The notes: a model not told the origin generated them from the letters alone. 64,000 nucleotides of DNA from Saccharopolyspora gregorii (GCF_024734405.1 NZ_CP059556.1:2356001-2420000); one strand, 5' to 3'. Positions 35,852-45,256 are shown, counted from the first letter of the stretch. Translations and numbers: made by a program.

Positions 35852-36477
35852 GGTCATCCCCTCCGCTGATCATGGACCCGGCGGGACAAGGCCACGGAAA
35901 GCAGCCTCGTTCGGGGAAGTATTCCTCGATCACTGCCGTGTTGGAAACTTCCCGCTTTATGGTTCGATCGCCTGGAGATCTCCATTGTAAAGACGTGGCG
36001 AACGGGGGCGGGGATGCTATTGCTCCGCGTCACTCGGATGAGCGGGATTAATGCCTGATTGGTGGAGAAATGCTGCACGCGTGCGGTTTCGTCCGCGAAA
36101 TCTGCACGGTCTGAGAGCGAAGTATCCGCGGCTGGCGCCCCCTGGCGCCTGCATAAGCAGCCCGGAATACTCATGGTGCACCGAAGGTAGCACCTGTGTC
36201 GGTGAATTCGTCCCGCGCAGCGGGATCGTTACGCATCTTCGACCAAACGCGCACAATGCGAAAATCCCACCGCCGCACCGCCCAATCCCCACCGGTGAAT
36301 GGCCCACCCGACTCGTCTGATGGGTCGAATGGGCCACTCACCTGACGTGGAACCCGCGGCCGAGCTCGGCGCGGAGTCCGCCGACGGCTTTCGGACGGCG
36401 TTCCGGTCGACGGGCGCTTCGGCCGGGATCGGGGATCGCGTGCGCCTCGCCGCCCGCCACGCCGGTAATCTCGCCGC
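35852..36477. other. Divergent intergenic region with palindrome
   Basis: This 626-base gap lies between the small-protein operon (minus) and the LuxR gene (plus). No open frame in it has actinomycete codon bias or a family I recognise. The part around 35,930-36,240 is lower in GC than its surroundings and probably holds the two divergent promoters, though no clear -10/-35 pair can be named. It ends with the palindrome annotated at 36,294-36,342. Confidence 0.6.
36294..36342. repeat. GGTGAATGGCCCA palindrome
   Basis: The arms GGTGAATGGCCCA and TGGGCCACTCACC pair with one mismatch and are extended by imperfect CCCGA/TCGAA pairs. It lies 135 bases before the LuxR start, between divergent genes, so it is not a simple terminator. 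Its core recurs at 50,793 and 52,601. Confidence 0.55.
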
Positions 36478-39072
36478 ATGCGCACGGTGCCGCCGCTCGT
36501 CGGGCGGGACGAGGAACTTCGCCGGCTGGAGCAGCTGACCCGTGCCGCGGCCGAGGGGCGCGGTGGCGCGCTGGTGCTGCGCGGGGAGCCGGGCATCGGC
36601 AAGAGCGCGCTGCTCGACCGGGTTCGCCGGTCGGACGGATTCCGGGTCGTCGAGGCCTCCGGGGTCGAGCCCGAAGCGGAGCTGCCGTTCGCCGGGCTGC
36701 ACCAGCTGTGCCTGCCGCTGCTCGGCCGGGCCGCCGAGGTGCCCGCGGCCCTGCGCGACGCGTTCGGCTCGGCGGGCGCGCCGGACGTGTTCCGGGTCGG
36801 GCTGGCGGTGCTGGAGCTGATCGGCGCGGCCGCGCGGGAACGGCCGGTGCTGTGCGCGATCGACGACGCCCACTGGCTGGACCACGCCTCGGCGAAGGTG
36901 CTGTCGTTCGTCGCGCGGCGCATCGCCGAAGAACCGGTGGTGATGGTGTTCGCGGCGCGGGACGGGTTCGACGAACTCCCCGGGCTGGTGCTCGGCGGCC
37001 TGCCCGAGGCGCAGGCGCGTCTGCTGGTGCGCGCCACGCTCGACGAGCAGGTGCGGGACCGCATCCTCGCCGAGGCGCGCGGGAACCCGTTGGCCCTGCT
37101 GGAGTTGCCGGGGGAGGACGGCGATCCGCCGGTGACCTCGTCCGTGCCGCACCGGATCGAACGCTCCTTCCGCGCCAGGTTCGCGCAGCTGCCCGCGACC
37201 GCCCGGGCGCTGCTGGTCGTCGCCGCCGCCGAACCGGCCGGGGATCCGGTGCCGGTGTGGGCCGCGGCCCACCGGCTCGGCATCGACGGCGGGGCGGCCG
37301 CGGCGGTGGAAGCCTCCGGACTGGCCGAGTTTGGCACCCGGGTCCGGTTCTGCCATCCGCTGGCCCGGTCCGCGGTCCTCGGCGCCGCCGACGCGGAGCA
37401 GCGCCACGCCGCGCACCGGTCGCTCGCCGCCGTCACCGACCCGGTCGCCGACCCGGACCGCCGCGCCTGGCACCGCGGCCGGTCCGGCACCGGCCCCGAT
37501 GAGGACGTGGCCGCGGAGCTGGAGTCGGCCGCGGCCCGCGCCGGCGCGCGCGGCGGTGTCGCGGCGACCGCCACCGTCCTCGAACGCGCTGCGGCGCTGT
37601 CGCTGGACCCGGTGCGCCGCACCGACCGCACGTTCGCGGCCGTGCGGGCGCGGCTCGCGGCGGGCGGCGTCGAGGCGGCGGCCGAGCTGCTCGCGACCGC
37701 GGACACCGGCGGCCTCGACGAGCGGCGGCGTGCCGAAGCCGACCTGTTGCGCGGCCGGATCGCGTTCGCCGCGGGCGGCGACGACGGCCCGGCGTTCATG
37801 CTCCGCGCCGCCCAGCGCGTGTCCGAAGTGGACCCGGCGGTGTCCCGGGAGCACCACCTGGACGCGCTGGAGATGGCGCTGGTCGTCGGCCGGGCGTCCG
37901 GGGTGCTCGACGCGGTGCTGGCCGCCGCCGCACCCGCACCAGGGCCGCCGGACGTACTCGACGCGCTGGTGGCGCTGGAGACCCGCGGCCACCGGGCGGC
38001 GGGCCCGCTGCTGCGCGCCGCCGTCGCCGACGACGCCGCGATCGCCGCCCGCCCCGCGCTGGCCGCCATGATCGCGGCCGAGCTGTGGGACCTGGACGCG
38101 CACGCCGACGTCACCGGCCGGATCGTGCGGGCGGGCCGCACCTCCGGCTCGCCGATGGTGGTGCGGCTCGGCCTCGCCCAGACCGCGTCCGGTGCCGTGC
38201 TCGCCGGTGACTTCGCCACCGCCGCGTCGGCGATCGCCGAGGAGGAGGCCATCGCCGACGCCGCGGGGGAACCGCCGCTGCGGTATCCGCGCCTGCACCT
38301 GGCCGCGATGCGCGGGGACCACGCGGAACTGGCCCGGCTGGGCGCCGAGGGGGACGGCGGCGGGCAGCTCGCCGCCAACCTGCACTGGGCCACCGCGCTG
38401 CTGCACAACGGGCGCGGCGACTACCGGGCGGCGCTGGCCGCGGCCGAGGAGGCGACCGTGCCCGGCGACCTGTTCCTCGCCGGGATCGCGCTGCCCGAAC
38501 TGGTCGAGGCCGCCTCCCGCTGCGGTGCGCGGGCCGCCGCCGAAGCCGCCGCCGACTCGCTCGCCGAACGGACCCGGGCCGGTGGCTCGCCGTGGGGCCT
38601 CGGCGTGGCCGCCTGCGCCCGCGCGCTGATCAGCGGGGACGAGGACGACTACCGGGAAGCCCTCGACCACCTCGACCGTTCCCCGGCGGCCCCGCACCGG
38701 GCGCGGGCCCGGCTGCTGTACGGGGAATGGCTGCGCAGGCGGAACCGCGGGCTCGACGCCCGGGAGACCCTGCGTGCCGCGCACCGGGAACTCGCCGACC
38801 TCGGGATGACCGCGTTCGCCGACCGTGCCGCCGACGAGCTGCGCGCGGCCGGTGGACGGGTGACCCGGCGCCCCGCGTCCGCCGCCGCGGAGCTCACCCT
38901 CCAGGAACGGCACATCGCGCGGCAGGTGGCGACGGGCGCGACGTCGAAGGAGGTCGCGGAACGGCTGTTCCTCAGCCCGCGCACGGTCGACGCCCACCTG
39001 CGCAACATCTTCCGCAAGCTCGGCGTCAGCTCGCGCCGGCAGCTCCGCGACCTCCCCGGAGTCACTGCCTGA
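36478..39072 (+). CDS. Large LuxR-family ATP-binding regulator (LAL type)
   Basis: The 864-residue protein opens with an ATPase domain: LVGRDEELRRLEQLTRAA, Walker A LRGEPGIGKSALLDRV near residues 36-50, and Walker B AIDDAHWLDHASAKVL. A long helical, TPR-like middle follows. The C-terminal LuxR helix-turn-helix is at about 800-860 (LTLQERHIARQVATGATSKE, VAERLFLSPRTVDAHL, FRKLGVSSRRQL). LAL proteins activate catabolic or secondary-metabolite operons in actinomycetes. The target here is unknown; the convergent barrel-protein/MFS pair is the nearest candidate. The ATG lies at a short, weak ribosome site. The 3' end overlaps the convergent A/B-barrel gene by 11 bases. Confidence 0.92.
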   Translation: MRTVPPLVGRDEELRRLEQLTRAAAEGRGGALVLRGEPGIGKSALLDRVRRSDGFRVVEASGVEPEAELPFAGLHQLCLPLLGRAAEVPAALRDAFGSAGAPDVFRVGLAVLELIGAAARERPVLCAIDDAHWLDHASAKVLSFVARRIAEEPVVMVFAARDGFDELPGLVLGGLPEAQARLLVRATLDEQVRDRILAEARGNPLALLELPGEDGDPPVTSSVPHRIERSFRARFAQLPATARALLVVAAAEPAGDPVPVWAAAHRLGIDGGAAAAVEASGLAEFGTRVRFCHPLARSAVLGAADAEQRHAAHRSLAAVTDPVADPDRRAWHRGRSGTGPDEDVAAELESAAARAGARGGVAATATVLERAAALSLDPVRRTDRTFAAVRARLAAGGVEAAAELLATADTGGLDERRRAEADLLRGRIAFAAGGDDGPAFMLRAAQRVSEVDPAVSREHHLDALEMALVVGRASGVLDAVLAAAAPAPGPPDVLDALVALETRGHRAAGPLLRAAVADDAAIAARPALAAMIAAELWDLDAHADVTGRIVRAGRTSGSPMVVRLGLAQTASGAVLAGDFATAASAIAEEEAIADAAGEPPLRYPRLHLAAMRGDHAELARLGAEGDGGGQLAANLHWATALLHNGRGDYRAALAAAEEATVPGDLFLAGIALPELVEAASRCGARAAAEAAADSLAERTRAGGSPWGLGVAACARALISGDEDDYREALDHLDRSPAAPHRARARLLYGEWLRRRNRGLDARETLRAAHRELADLGMTAFADRAADELRAAGGRVTRRPASAAAELTLQERHIARQVATGATSKEVAERLFLSPRTVDAHLRNIFRKLGVSSRRQLRDLPGVTA

Positions 39073-39490
39073 CCCGCTCGCCGTGCGGGCCGGGGGCGGC
39101 GCTGCCGCGGTACTCGCCGAGGCCGGAGACGAGCGCGGCGATGTCCGGCATGCCGTCGTACCGCCGCCGGTGCAGCTCCGCGATCTTCTCGGCGAGCCCG
39201 GGGTCCGGGTCGTCGGTGATGTCGAACGACGCGAACCTGTCCACCAGCGGCAACCCGACGCGGTCGGTGGCGAGGTGTGCCGGGTGCACCAGGTACTCCT
39301 GGTAGCCGTCCAGGTCGGCCAGCACGAAGACGGCGCCGTAGTCGTAGTCGCCGCCGTGGTCCGGGCCGACGACGAAGGACCGCACCGCCGGGATGGTCCG
39401 GCCCTGGTTGCGCAGGCTCTCCAGGGCCTCCTCGACGCGTTCCGGGTCCGCGTCGGCCCGGAAGGTGAACCGGTTTCCGTGGTAGATCAT
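39062..39490 (-). CDS. Stress-responsive A/B-barrel (Dabb) domain protein
   Basis: The 142-residue protein has the dimeric ferredoxin-like Dabb pattern: FTFRADADPERVEEALESLR, IPAVRSFVVGPDHGGDYDYG, VFVLADLDGYQEYLVHPAH and VDRFASFDITDD. Known members protect against stress or act as small cyclases/decarboxylases in metabolite pathways. The start codon overlaps the stop of the upstream MFS gene (ATGA), so the two are translated together. Confidence 0.85.
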   Translation of the reverse strand: MIYHGNRFTFRADADPERVEEALESLRNQGRTIPAVRSFVVGPDHGGDYDYGAVFVLADLDGYQEYLVHPAHLATDRVGLPLVDRFASFDITDDPDPGLAEKIAELHRRRYDGMPDIAALVSGLGEYRGSAAPGPHGERVRQ

Positions 39491-40650
39491 CAGGATTTCC
39501 TCTCGTTCCGGTGCAGCGCCGTCGCGGTGCACCCGGCCGCGGCCAGCGCCGCGCCGGTCCAGGTGAAGGCGCCGGAGATCCCGGCCACCTCGATGAGCGG
39601 TTGCGCGGCCAGCGGGGACAGGAACTGGCCGAGGAAGATGCCGGTGACCAGTCCGCTGAGCACCCGCCCGCGCCTGGCGGGCGCCGCTACCTCGGCGAGC
39701 CGCAGGTTCAGGTCGGGAACCACGAGCCCGACGCCGACGCCGCCGACGAGCAGCCCGAGCACGACCGGCCCGGCGGAACCGGCGGTGCCGATCACCACCC
39801 AGCCCAGTCCGAGCAGGGTGATGCTGCCCGCCGTGAGCACGCGCGGGGCCAGCCTGCCGCGCAACGCCGGGAAGGCCAGTGCGCCGACCGCGCCGGTCAG
39901 CGTGCTGCACGCGACGACGGCACCGGTGACCGCCGGGCCGAGGTGGAAACCGGCCAGCAGGAACGGCAGCTGCGTCGGCGCCATGTAGAACACGAGCGTC
40001 GCCACCAGCGCCAGCAGGTAGATCCCGCCGATGCGCCCGCTGTTCCGCGCCCGACCGGCGGCGGGCGGGCCCGCGGTGCGCGGAATTCCCCTTACCGTCC
40101 GCAGCGCGAACGGCAGCACCAGCGCACCGGCGGCGTAGAGCCAGAACGGCAGTCGCCAGTGCACCGCCGCCAGCACCCCGGCCAGCGGCAGGAAGACGAC
40201 ACCGCCGAGGCTCGCGGCCGCCTGCTGCATCCCGAGGAACGCGGCGCGACGCCCCCCGTCGAACCAGTCGGTGATCAACGCGCTGATCGCGGTCATGAGC
40301 CCGCCGACGGCGACCCCGAGCAGCACCCGCGTCACCAGCAGCGGCCCCAGGCCGGTCGCGAAGTAGCCCGCAGTGCCCGCCACCGCGTACAGCGCCAGCG
40401 CGCCGACCAGCAGCGGACGGCGGCCGAGCCGGTCGGCGACCGCACCGGAGATCGGCGCGCTGATCGCGATCGCCAGCGACGTGATCGTCAACGCCAGCCG
40501 CACCAGCACGTCGGCGCCCGCGAACTCGCCGGTCATCGCGGGCAGGCTCGGCGCGATCAGCGCCGCCGACATGATCGTCAACCCGGCGGCGCCCAGCACC
40601 GTCGCCCGCGCCGCCCGCGTCGGCGCTCCCTGAACCGTCGTTCCACTCAC
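39490..40650 (-). CDS. MFS drug/metabolite transporter
   Basis: The 386-residue transporter has about twelve hydrophobic segments. The motif-A-like loop SGAVADRLGRRPLLVGALALY follows the second helix, near residues 65-85. The spacing of helices and lack of large loops fit DHA1-type drug:H+ antiporters. Substrate unknown. It overlaps the downstream Dabb gene, an arrangement that would suit export of a compound the barrel protein handles. The upstream 89 bases contain a CACCTAG/CTAGGTG palindrome. Confidence 0.88.
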   Translation of the reverse strand: MSGTTVQGAPTRAARATVLGAAGLTIMSAALIAPSLPAMTGEFAGADVLVRLALTITSLAIAISAPISGAVADRLGRRPLLVGALALYAVAGTAGYFATGLGPLLVTRVLLGVAVGGLMTAISALITDWFDGGRRAAFLGMQQAAASLGGVVFLPLAGVLAAVHWRLPFWLYAAGALVLPFALRTVRGIPRTAGPPAAGRARNSGRIGGIYLLALVATLVFYMAPTQLPFLLAGFHLGPAVTGAVVACSTLTGAVGALAFPALRGRLAPRVLTAGSITLLGLGWVVIGTAGSAGPVVLGLLVGGVGVGLVVPDLNLRLAEVAAPARRGRVLSGLVTGIFLGQFLSPLAAQPLIEVAGISGAFTWTGAALAAAGCTATALHRNERKS

Positions 40651-40697
40651 GACGTCGACCCTGGCACCGGCCGCGGGCGGAACGCGTCGGCGAAAAT

Positions 40698-40729
40698 CAC
40701 CTAGGCCGAACGCGGCGGACGGCTAGGTG
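40698..40729. promoter_or_regulatory. CACCTAG/CTAGGTG palindrome upstream of MFS gene
   Basis: Seven-base perfect arms (40698-40704, 40723-40729) are separated by 18 bases, 48 bases upstream of the MFS start on the minus strand. The spacing and position suit an operator for the MFS-Dabb pair, possibly for a regulator elsewhere; alternatively it marks a promoter. No regulator can be assigned. Confidence 0.35.
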
Positions 40730-40739
40730 GTTCGCGCGA

Positions 40740-41072
40740 TCAGGGGCCGTACTGGTCCACGTGCGGTCGGCTCGGCTCCGCCCAGGAGATCAGCACGATG
40801 AGGCAGGCGCAGGCGGGCAGGCACCGGCGGCCGCTGCGGCCCGTGTCGTGCAGCCGCCGGATGCCGACGGCGACGAACGGGATCAAACCTCCGTACGCGA
40901 CGGCGGCGAAGGTGCCCCGCGGCTGCGGGGGTCGCGGTGCGGGCTCGACGTCGCCCGGATCATCTGCCAGCACCGACGCAGTGTCCGACCGAATCCCCGC
41001 CCCCGCACCGAAATCGGAGATCAGCACTCGAACGGAGGCACGCGGAGGCGGTTCGCCCGGCCGCTCGCTCAC
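40740..41072 (-). CDS. DUF805-like membrane protein, N-terminally reduced
   Basis: The last ~55 residues match the C-terminal half of DUF805 proteins: FVAVGIRRLHDTGRSGRRC (the family's RLHD-GRSG motif), a hydrophobic segment CLIVLISW, and a DQYGP ending. The normal N-terminal membrane helices are absent. Instead, 50 residues of low-complexity Pro/Arg/Ser sequence follow a GTG start, giving 110 residues. It may be a truncated, decaying copy or a mis-set start. Confidence 0.5.
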   Translation of the reverse strand: MSERPGEPPPRASVRVLISDFGAGAGIRSDTASVLADDPGDVEPAPRPPQPRGTFAAVAYGGLIPFVAVGIRRLHDTGRSGRRCLPACACLIVLISWAEPSRPHVDQYGP

Positions 41073-41137
41073 GCCGCCCACCCGCCGCCCGGCCGGACCG
41101 CACCGGCCGGGCGTTCGAAGTTCAGCGGGACACCACC

Positions 41138-42130
41138 TCACCCGAGTTCGGTGAGGACCTTGTCGACGATGGTGGTGCGGGCGAGGCCGTAGCGTTCGTG
41201 GAGGGTGGGGAGGGCTCCCGCGTCGAGGAATTCGTCGGGGAGGGCGATGGGGACGACGCGCTGCTGCACGCCGCCCTTGGCCAGTTCCGCGGCGAGGGCC
41301 TCGAAGAGGCCGCCGACGACGGTGTGGTTCTCCAGCGTCACCACGAGCCTGCCGCCGCCGAGCTCGGCGAGCACGGTCTCCGAGTCGAACGGCTTGATGG
41401 TGGGGCTGTGCACGACCGACACGTCCACGCCGTGCTCGGCGAGGTCCTGCGCGGCCTGCAGCGCGCGCATCGTCATCAGCCCGCTGGAGACGAACACGAC
41501 GTCGTTGCCGCCGCGCAGCACCGATGCCTTGCCGAGCCGGAACTCGTAGTCGTACTCGTCGAGCACCGTCGGCACCTTCCCGCGCAGCAGCCGCAGGTAC
41601 GTGGGCCCGTCCGAGGCCGCGAGCTGCGGCACCGCCTGCTCGATGTCCACCGAGTCGCACGGGTCGACGATGGTCAGGTTCGGCATGCCCCGGAAGATCG
41701 CGACGTCCTCGGTCGCCTGGTGGCTCGGGCCGTACCCCGTGGTGAGCCCGGGCAGGCCGCCGATGATGTTGACGTTCAGGTTCGGTTCGGCGATGTCCAG
41801 GCACAGGAAGTCGTACGCCCGCCGCGCCGCGAACACGCTGTAGGTGGAGGCGAACGGCACCAGGCCGACCTCCGCCATGCCGGCCGCGGCGCCGAACAGC
41901 AGCTGCTCGGCCATGCCCATCTGGAAGAACCGGTCCGGGTGGGCTTCGGCGAACACGTGCATGTCGGTGTACTTGCCGAGGTCGGCGGTGAGACCGACGA
42001 TCCGCTGGTCCTGCTCGGCGAGCGCGGCGAGCGCGTGCCCGAACGGGGCGGGCGCGGTCCGCTGCCCGGGGTCGGCGAACGAGGCGATCATCGCCGAGGT
42101 GGTGAGGCGCTTCGTGGTGGGGGTGCTCAT
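41138..42130 (-). CDS. Transketolase-like C-terminal subunit
   Basis: The 330-residue protein holds the pyrimidine-binding and C-terminal domains of transketolase: FGHALAALAEQDQRIVGLTADLGKYT, FFQMGMAEQLLFGAAAGMAE (the catalytic-glutamate region), and GLPGLTTGYGPSHQATEDVAIFR. It pairs with the N-terminal subunit encoded directly upstream with a four-base overlap, together forming one ThDP enzyme that transfers two-carbon ketol units. Such split transketolases usually serve dedicated catabolic or biosynthetic pathways rather than the central pentose phosphate pathway. The donor sugar is not deducible from sequence. Confidence 0.88.
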   Translation of the reverse strand: MSTPTTKRLTTSAMIASFADPGQRTAPAPFGHALAALAEQDQRIVGLTADLGKYTDMHVFAEAHPDRFFQMGMAEQLLFGAAAGMAEVGLVPFASTYSVFAARRAYDFLCLDIAEPNLNVNIIGGLPGLTTGYGPSHQATEDVAIFRGMPNLTIVDPCDSVDIEQAVPQLAASDGPTYLRLLRGKVPTVLDEYDYEFRLGKASVLRGGNDVVFVSSGLMTMRALQAAQDLAEHGVDVSVVHSPTIKPFDSETVLAELGGGRLVVTLENHTVVGGLFEALAAELAKGGVQQRVVPIALPDEFLDAGALPTLHERYGLARTTIVDKVLTELG

Positions 42131-43008
42131 GCGCTCGCTCCTTCGAAACCGGCGGTGAGCTGGTCGCGGCACAGCTGCCACTCGTGCTCGTCGATCCGCA
42201 TGAAGTGGGCCTTCTCGCGGGATTCCAGCAGCGGGACGCCCCGGCCGATCTTCGTGTCGCAGAGGATCACCGAGGGGGCGCCCTCCGGCCCGGCCTGCTC
42301 GGCGGCCGCGTCGAACGCCGCCAGGAGTGCTTCGACGTCGTTGCCGTCGACGCGCTGGGTGAACCAGCCGCAGGCCGCCCACTTCTCCTCGGCCGGTTCG
42401 ATGCTGAGCACCGATTCGGTCTTCCCGTCGGCCTGCAGCGCGTTCATGTCCACGATCGCGGTCAGGTTCCCCAGCCGGTGGTGCTTCGCACCCATCGCGG
42501 CCTCCCAGGTGGAGCCCTCGTCGAGCTCCCCGTCGGAGAGGAAGTTGAACACCCGCGGGGATTCGCCGCGCAGCCGCAGCCCCAGCGCCATGCCCACCGC
42601 GACGGTCAGACCGTGGCCGAGCGACCCACCGGAGATCTCCATGCCGGGCGTGTAGGAGGCCATGCCGGACATGGGCAGCCGCGACCCGTCCGAACCGTAG
42701 GTCTCCAGCTCCGCCACCGGAACGACCCCGGCCTCCGCCAGCGCGGCGTACAGCGCGATCGCGTAGTGGCCGGTGGACAGCAGGAACCGGTCCCGCTGCG
42801 CCCAGTGCGGGTCGGCCGGGCGCAGCCGCAGCTGGTCCACGTAGGACACCGCGAGCACGTCGGCGACGCCCAGCGCCTGTCCCACGTAGCCCTGGCCCTG
42901 CACTTCGCCCATGTTCAGCATGTGGTGGCGCATCCGGTACGCGGCGTGGCGCACCCGATCCGCGCGCGCGGCGAGACCTTCCGCGCGCGACTCGCTCGGT
43001 GCGGTCAT
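42127..43008 (-). CDS. Transketolase-like N-terminal (ThDP-binding) subunit
   Basis: The 293-residue protein has the transketolase N-terminal domain: RRHAAYRMRHHMLNM-like start, FLLSTGHYAIALYAALAEAG, MEISGGSLGHGLTVAVGMALG, and the ThDP/Mg2+ motif FLSDGELDEGSTWEAAM through IVDMNALQADG. The motif has SDGE where classical enzymes have GDGE; I recall this form in many split actinobacterial subunits, so it need not mean inactivity. It overlaps the MHS transporter stop (ATGA) and the C-terminal subunit start (four bases), so transporter and both enzyme halves are one translational unit. Confidence 0.88.
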   Translation of the reverse strand: MTAPSESRAEGLAARADRVRHAAYRMRHHMLNMGEVQGQGYVGQALGVADVLAVSYVDQLRLRPADPHWAQRDRFLLSTGHYAIALYAALAEAGVVPVAELETYGSDGSRLPMSGMASYTPGMEISGGSLGHGLTVAVGMALGLRLRGESPRVFNFLSDGELDEGSTWEAAMGAKHHRLGNLTAIVDMNALQADGKTESVLSIEPAEEKWAACGWFTQRVDGNDVEALLAAFDAAAEQAGPEGAPSVILCDTKIGRGVPLLESREKAHFMRIDEHEWQLCRDQLTAGFEGASA

Positions 43009-44324
43009 GCGGTCCTCACTTCCTTTCCGGGGGCCGGATCGGTGTCCGGCAACTTCGCGGGAGCGGTTTCCGCGGTGAACGCGGCCGCGGCGGTGGAGAC
43101 GACGCCCAGCAGCACGAACAGCAGCGCCGCGCCGAGCCAGCCGGCGACGCCGTACAGCGCGGTCGCCAGGAACGGCAGCAGGCCCGCCACCATCGAGGCG
43201 CCGTTGTAGCCCAGCGAGATCCCGGACGAGCGCACGTCCCGCGGGAACTGCTCGGAGAACCAGGACGACTCCACCGCGAAGATCGGGTCGTGGCTCAGCA
43301 GCAGCCCCAGCGACACCGCCACCACCACGGCGATGCCCGCGCCCGTGTTCACCAGCAGGAACATCGGGATGCCGAAGGCGATGGTGAACACCGATCCGAG
43401 CAGGAACACGGGTTTGCGCCCGATCCGGTCCGAGAGCGCGCCGAACAGCAGGTGGCTGAGCAGGCCCAGCGCCGAACCGACGATGGTGCCGACCAGCACG
43501 TGCTGCTTGTCCGCCAGCCCGGCCAGCACCACGTACGAGAGCAGGAAGCTGGTGGTGATGTAGTAGCCGCCGGTCTCCGCGAGCCGCAGCGCCACGATCT
43601 TGAGGATCACCCGCCAGTCGCGGCGCAGCACCTCCAGCGCCGGGGTCGCGTGGATCTCGCCGCCGTCCTTCATAGCGGTGAAGTCGGGGGACTCGGAGAT
43701 CTTCATCCGGATGAACATGCCCGCGCCGACCATCACGATCGACACCAGGAACGGCACCCGCCACACCCAGTCGCCGTCGAACAGGGCCTCCGAGGCGAGG
43801 AACGCGCCGTTCGCCAGCAGCAGGCCCGCCGGAATGCCGATCTGCGGCACCGCGCCGAAGAACCCGCGCCTGCGTTCGGGCGCGTGCTCCACGGACATGA
43901 GCACCGCGCCACCCCACTCGGCGCCGAACCCGATGCCCTGCACGATCCGCAGCAGGATCAGCAGCACCGGTGCCAGCACCCCGACCTGGGCGAACGTCGG
44001 CAGCACGCCGATCAGCACCGTGCCCAGACCCATGATCGCCAGCGACCACATGAGCACCGTCTTGCGGCCCAGCCGGTCCCCGTAGTGCCCGGCGAGGTAG
44101 CCGCCCAGCGGGCGGAAGAAGAAGCCGACGGCGAGCGTGGCGAACGAGGCCAGCACGCCGATGAGCTCGTTGCCGGTGTGGAAGAACACCGACCCGAAGT
44201 AGGCCGCCGACGCGGTCCCGTAGATGAAGAAGTCGTAGCTCTCGACCGCGGTACCGATCATCGACGCGACCGACACCTTCGCCGGGTTGTCGCGCGGTGG
44301 TCCGGTGGTGGGCGCAGCGGACAT
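43005..44324 (-). CDS. MHS-family (metabolite:H+ symporter) MFS transporter
   Basis: The 439 residues, about twelve hydrophobic helices, match the MHS group of MFS (ShiA/ProP/KgtP-like). Hallmarks are SMIGTAVESYDFFIYGTASA, FFRPLGGYLAGHYGDRLGRK and QGIGFGAEWGGAVLMSVEHA. Known members import organic acids or zwitterions (shikimate, 2-oxoglutarate, proline/betaine). The substrate here is probably an acid or hydroxy acid degraded by the co-transcribed enzymes; that is inference. It starts 65 bases after the dehydrogenase stop and overlaps the transketolase gene. Confidence 0.9.
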   Translation of the reverse strand: MSAAPTTGPPRDNPAKVSVASMIGTAVESYDFFIYGTASAAYFGSVFFHTGNELIGVLASFATLAVGFFFRPLGGYLAGHYGDRLGRKTVLMWSLAIMGLGTVLIGVLPTFAQVGVLAPVLLILLRIVQGIGFGAEWGGAVLMSVEHAPERRRGFFGAVPQIGIPAGLLLANGAFLASEALFDGDWVWRVPFLVSIVMVGAGMFIRMKISESPDFTAMKDGGEIHATPALEVLRRDWRVILKIVALRLAETGGYYITTSFLLSYVVLAGLADKQHVLVGTIVGSALGLLSHLLFGALSDRIGRKPVFLLGSVFTIAFGIPMFLLVNTGAGIAVVVAVSLGLLLSHDPIFAVESSWFSEQFPRDVRSSGISLGYNGASMVAGLLPFLATALYGVAGWLGAALLFVLLGVVSTAAAAFTAETAPAKLPDTDPAPGKEVRTA

Positions 44325-44389
44325 GGTCTGCTCCTTTGCAGCGACCGCAGGGGACGCAGGGATTTCCGCGTGGTGCGGGGAAGAACGGG

Positions 44390-45256
44390 TCAGGGCGCGG
44401 GGTAGGTCTCGATCACCCGCGAGTCGTCGCGCGCGCCCAGTCCGGCGTCGGCGGCGCGCTCGTAGCGCTCCCGGGCTAGGTCCAGCAACGGCGTGTCCGC
44501 CCCGGCCTGCCGGGCGGCGTCGGCGACGAGGTTGCTGTCCTTGACGAAGATGCCGATGGTGCTGGTCACCTCCACGTCGGTGCCCCGCAGCATCCGCGGA
44601 CCGCGGTCGGAGAGCATCCACGACCCGGCCGCGCCGGACTCGACCAGGGACAGCACCTGCTCGCGGTCCAGGCCGAGTTCTCCGGCCAGCGACAGGGCTT
44701 CGGCGGCGGCGACGATGTGCACCGAGCACAGGTGCTGGTTCACCACCTTGATCGCCTGGCCGTCGCCGATGCGCTCGCCGACCTCGCGGACCGCGCCGAA
44801 GCGCTCCAGCACCGGGCGGGCGGCGGCGACGGTCGCCGGGTTCCCGGCCGCGAACAGCGTCAGCTCACCCGTGCGCGCCCGCGCCACGCCGCCGGTCACC
44901 GGCACGTCGAGCACCAGCGCGCCGGCCGCGGCGAGCCGGGATCCCTGCTCCCGCACCGAATCCGGGCCGACGGTGCTCATCACGATCCAGCGCTGCCCGT
45001 CGAGGTCGTTGCGGCGCAACGCCTCGTCGACGAGGGCGGCCAGCTGGTCCGGGGTCGCGACCATCACGACGACGAACTCGGCGCGCGGTGCCTCCGCGAT
45101 CGACGCGACCGCCGGAATCCCCTGCGCCGCAGCCCATTCCCGCGCGGACGGGCCCGGGTCGACGGCGGTCGTCGCGCGGCCGGCGGCGACCAGCCTGCTC
45201 GCCATGTGCCGGCCGATGGCCCCGATACCGACGAACACGACATCGGGTTCACTCAT
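44390..45256 (-). CDS. NAD(P)-dependent beta-hydroxyacid dehydrogenase
   Basis: The 288-residue member of the 3-hydroxyisobutyrate/tartronate-semialdehyde reductase family has an N-terminal Rossmann motif VFVGIGAIGRHMASRLVAAG (GxGxxG), the substrate-binding VLDVPVTGGVARARTGELTL (DxPVxGG), and the catalytic-lysine helix GDGQAIKVVNQHL. A C-terminal all-helical domain follows. It oxidises a beta-hydroxy acid or reduces a semialdehyde. AGGAGG lies eight bases before the ATG. It is the first enzyme gene of the putative GntR-controlled operon. Confidence 0.9.
   Translation of the reverse strand: MSEPDVVFVGIGAIGRHMASRLVAAGRATTAVDPGPSAREWAAAQGIPAVASIAEAPRAEFVVVMVATPDQLAALVDEALRRNDLDGQRWIVMSTVGPDSVREQGSRLAAAGALVLDVPVTGGVARARTGELTLFAAGNPATVAAARPVLERFGAVREVGERIGDGQAIKVVNQHLCSVHIVAAAEALSLAGELGLDREQVLSLVESGAAGSWMLSDRGPRMLRGTDVEVTSTIGIFVKDSNLVADAARQAGADTPLLDLARERYERAADAGLGARDDSRVIETYPAP

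Noticed and set aside
35854-36337. Short frames in the gap before the LuxR gene
   Set aside because: They have mixed composition, no ribosome sites and no recognisable family; they are treated as intergenic.
36229-38997. Long minus-strand frame opposite the LuxR-type regulator
   Set aside because: It is Arg/Gly/Ala/Val-rich with no domain, and it overlaps a plus-strand protein with clear Walker and helix-turn-helix motifs.
42400-42530. SDGE instead of GDGE in the transketolase ThDP motif as evidence of inactivity
   Set aside because: The rest of the motif is intact, and I recall this variant in many split transketolase subunits.
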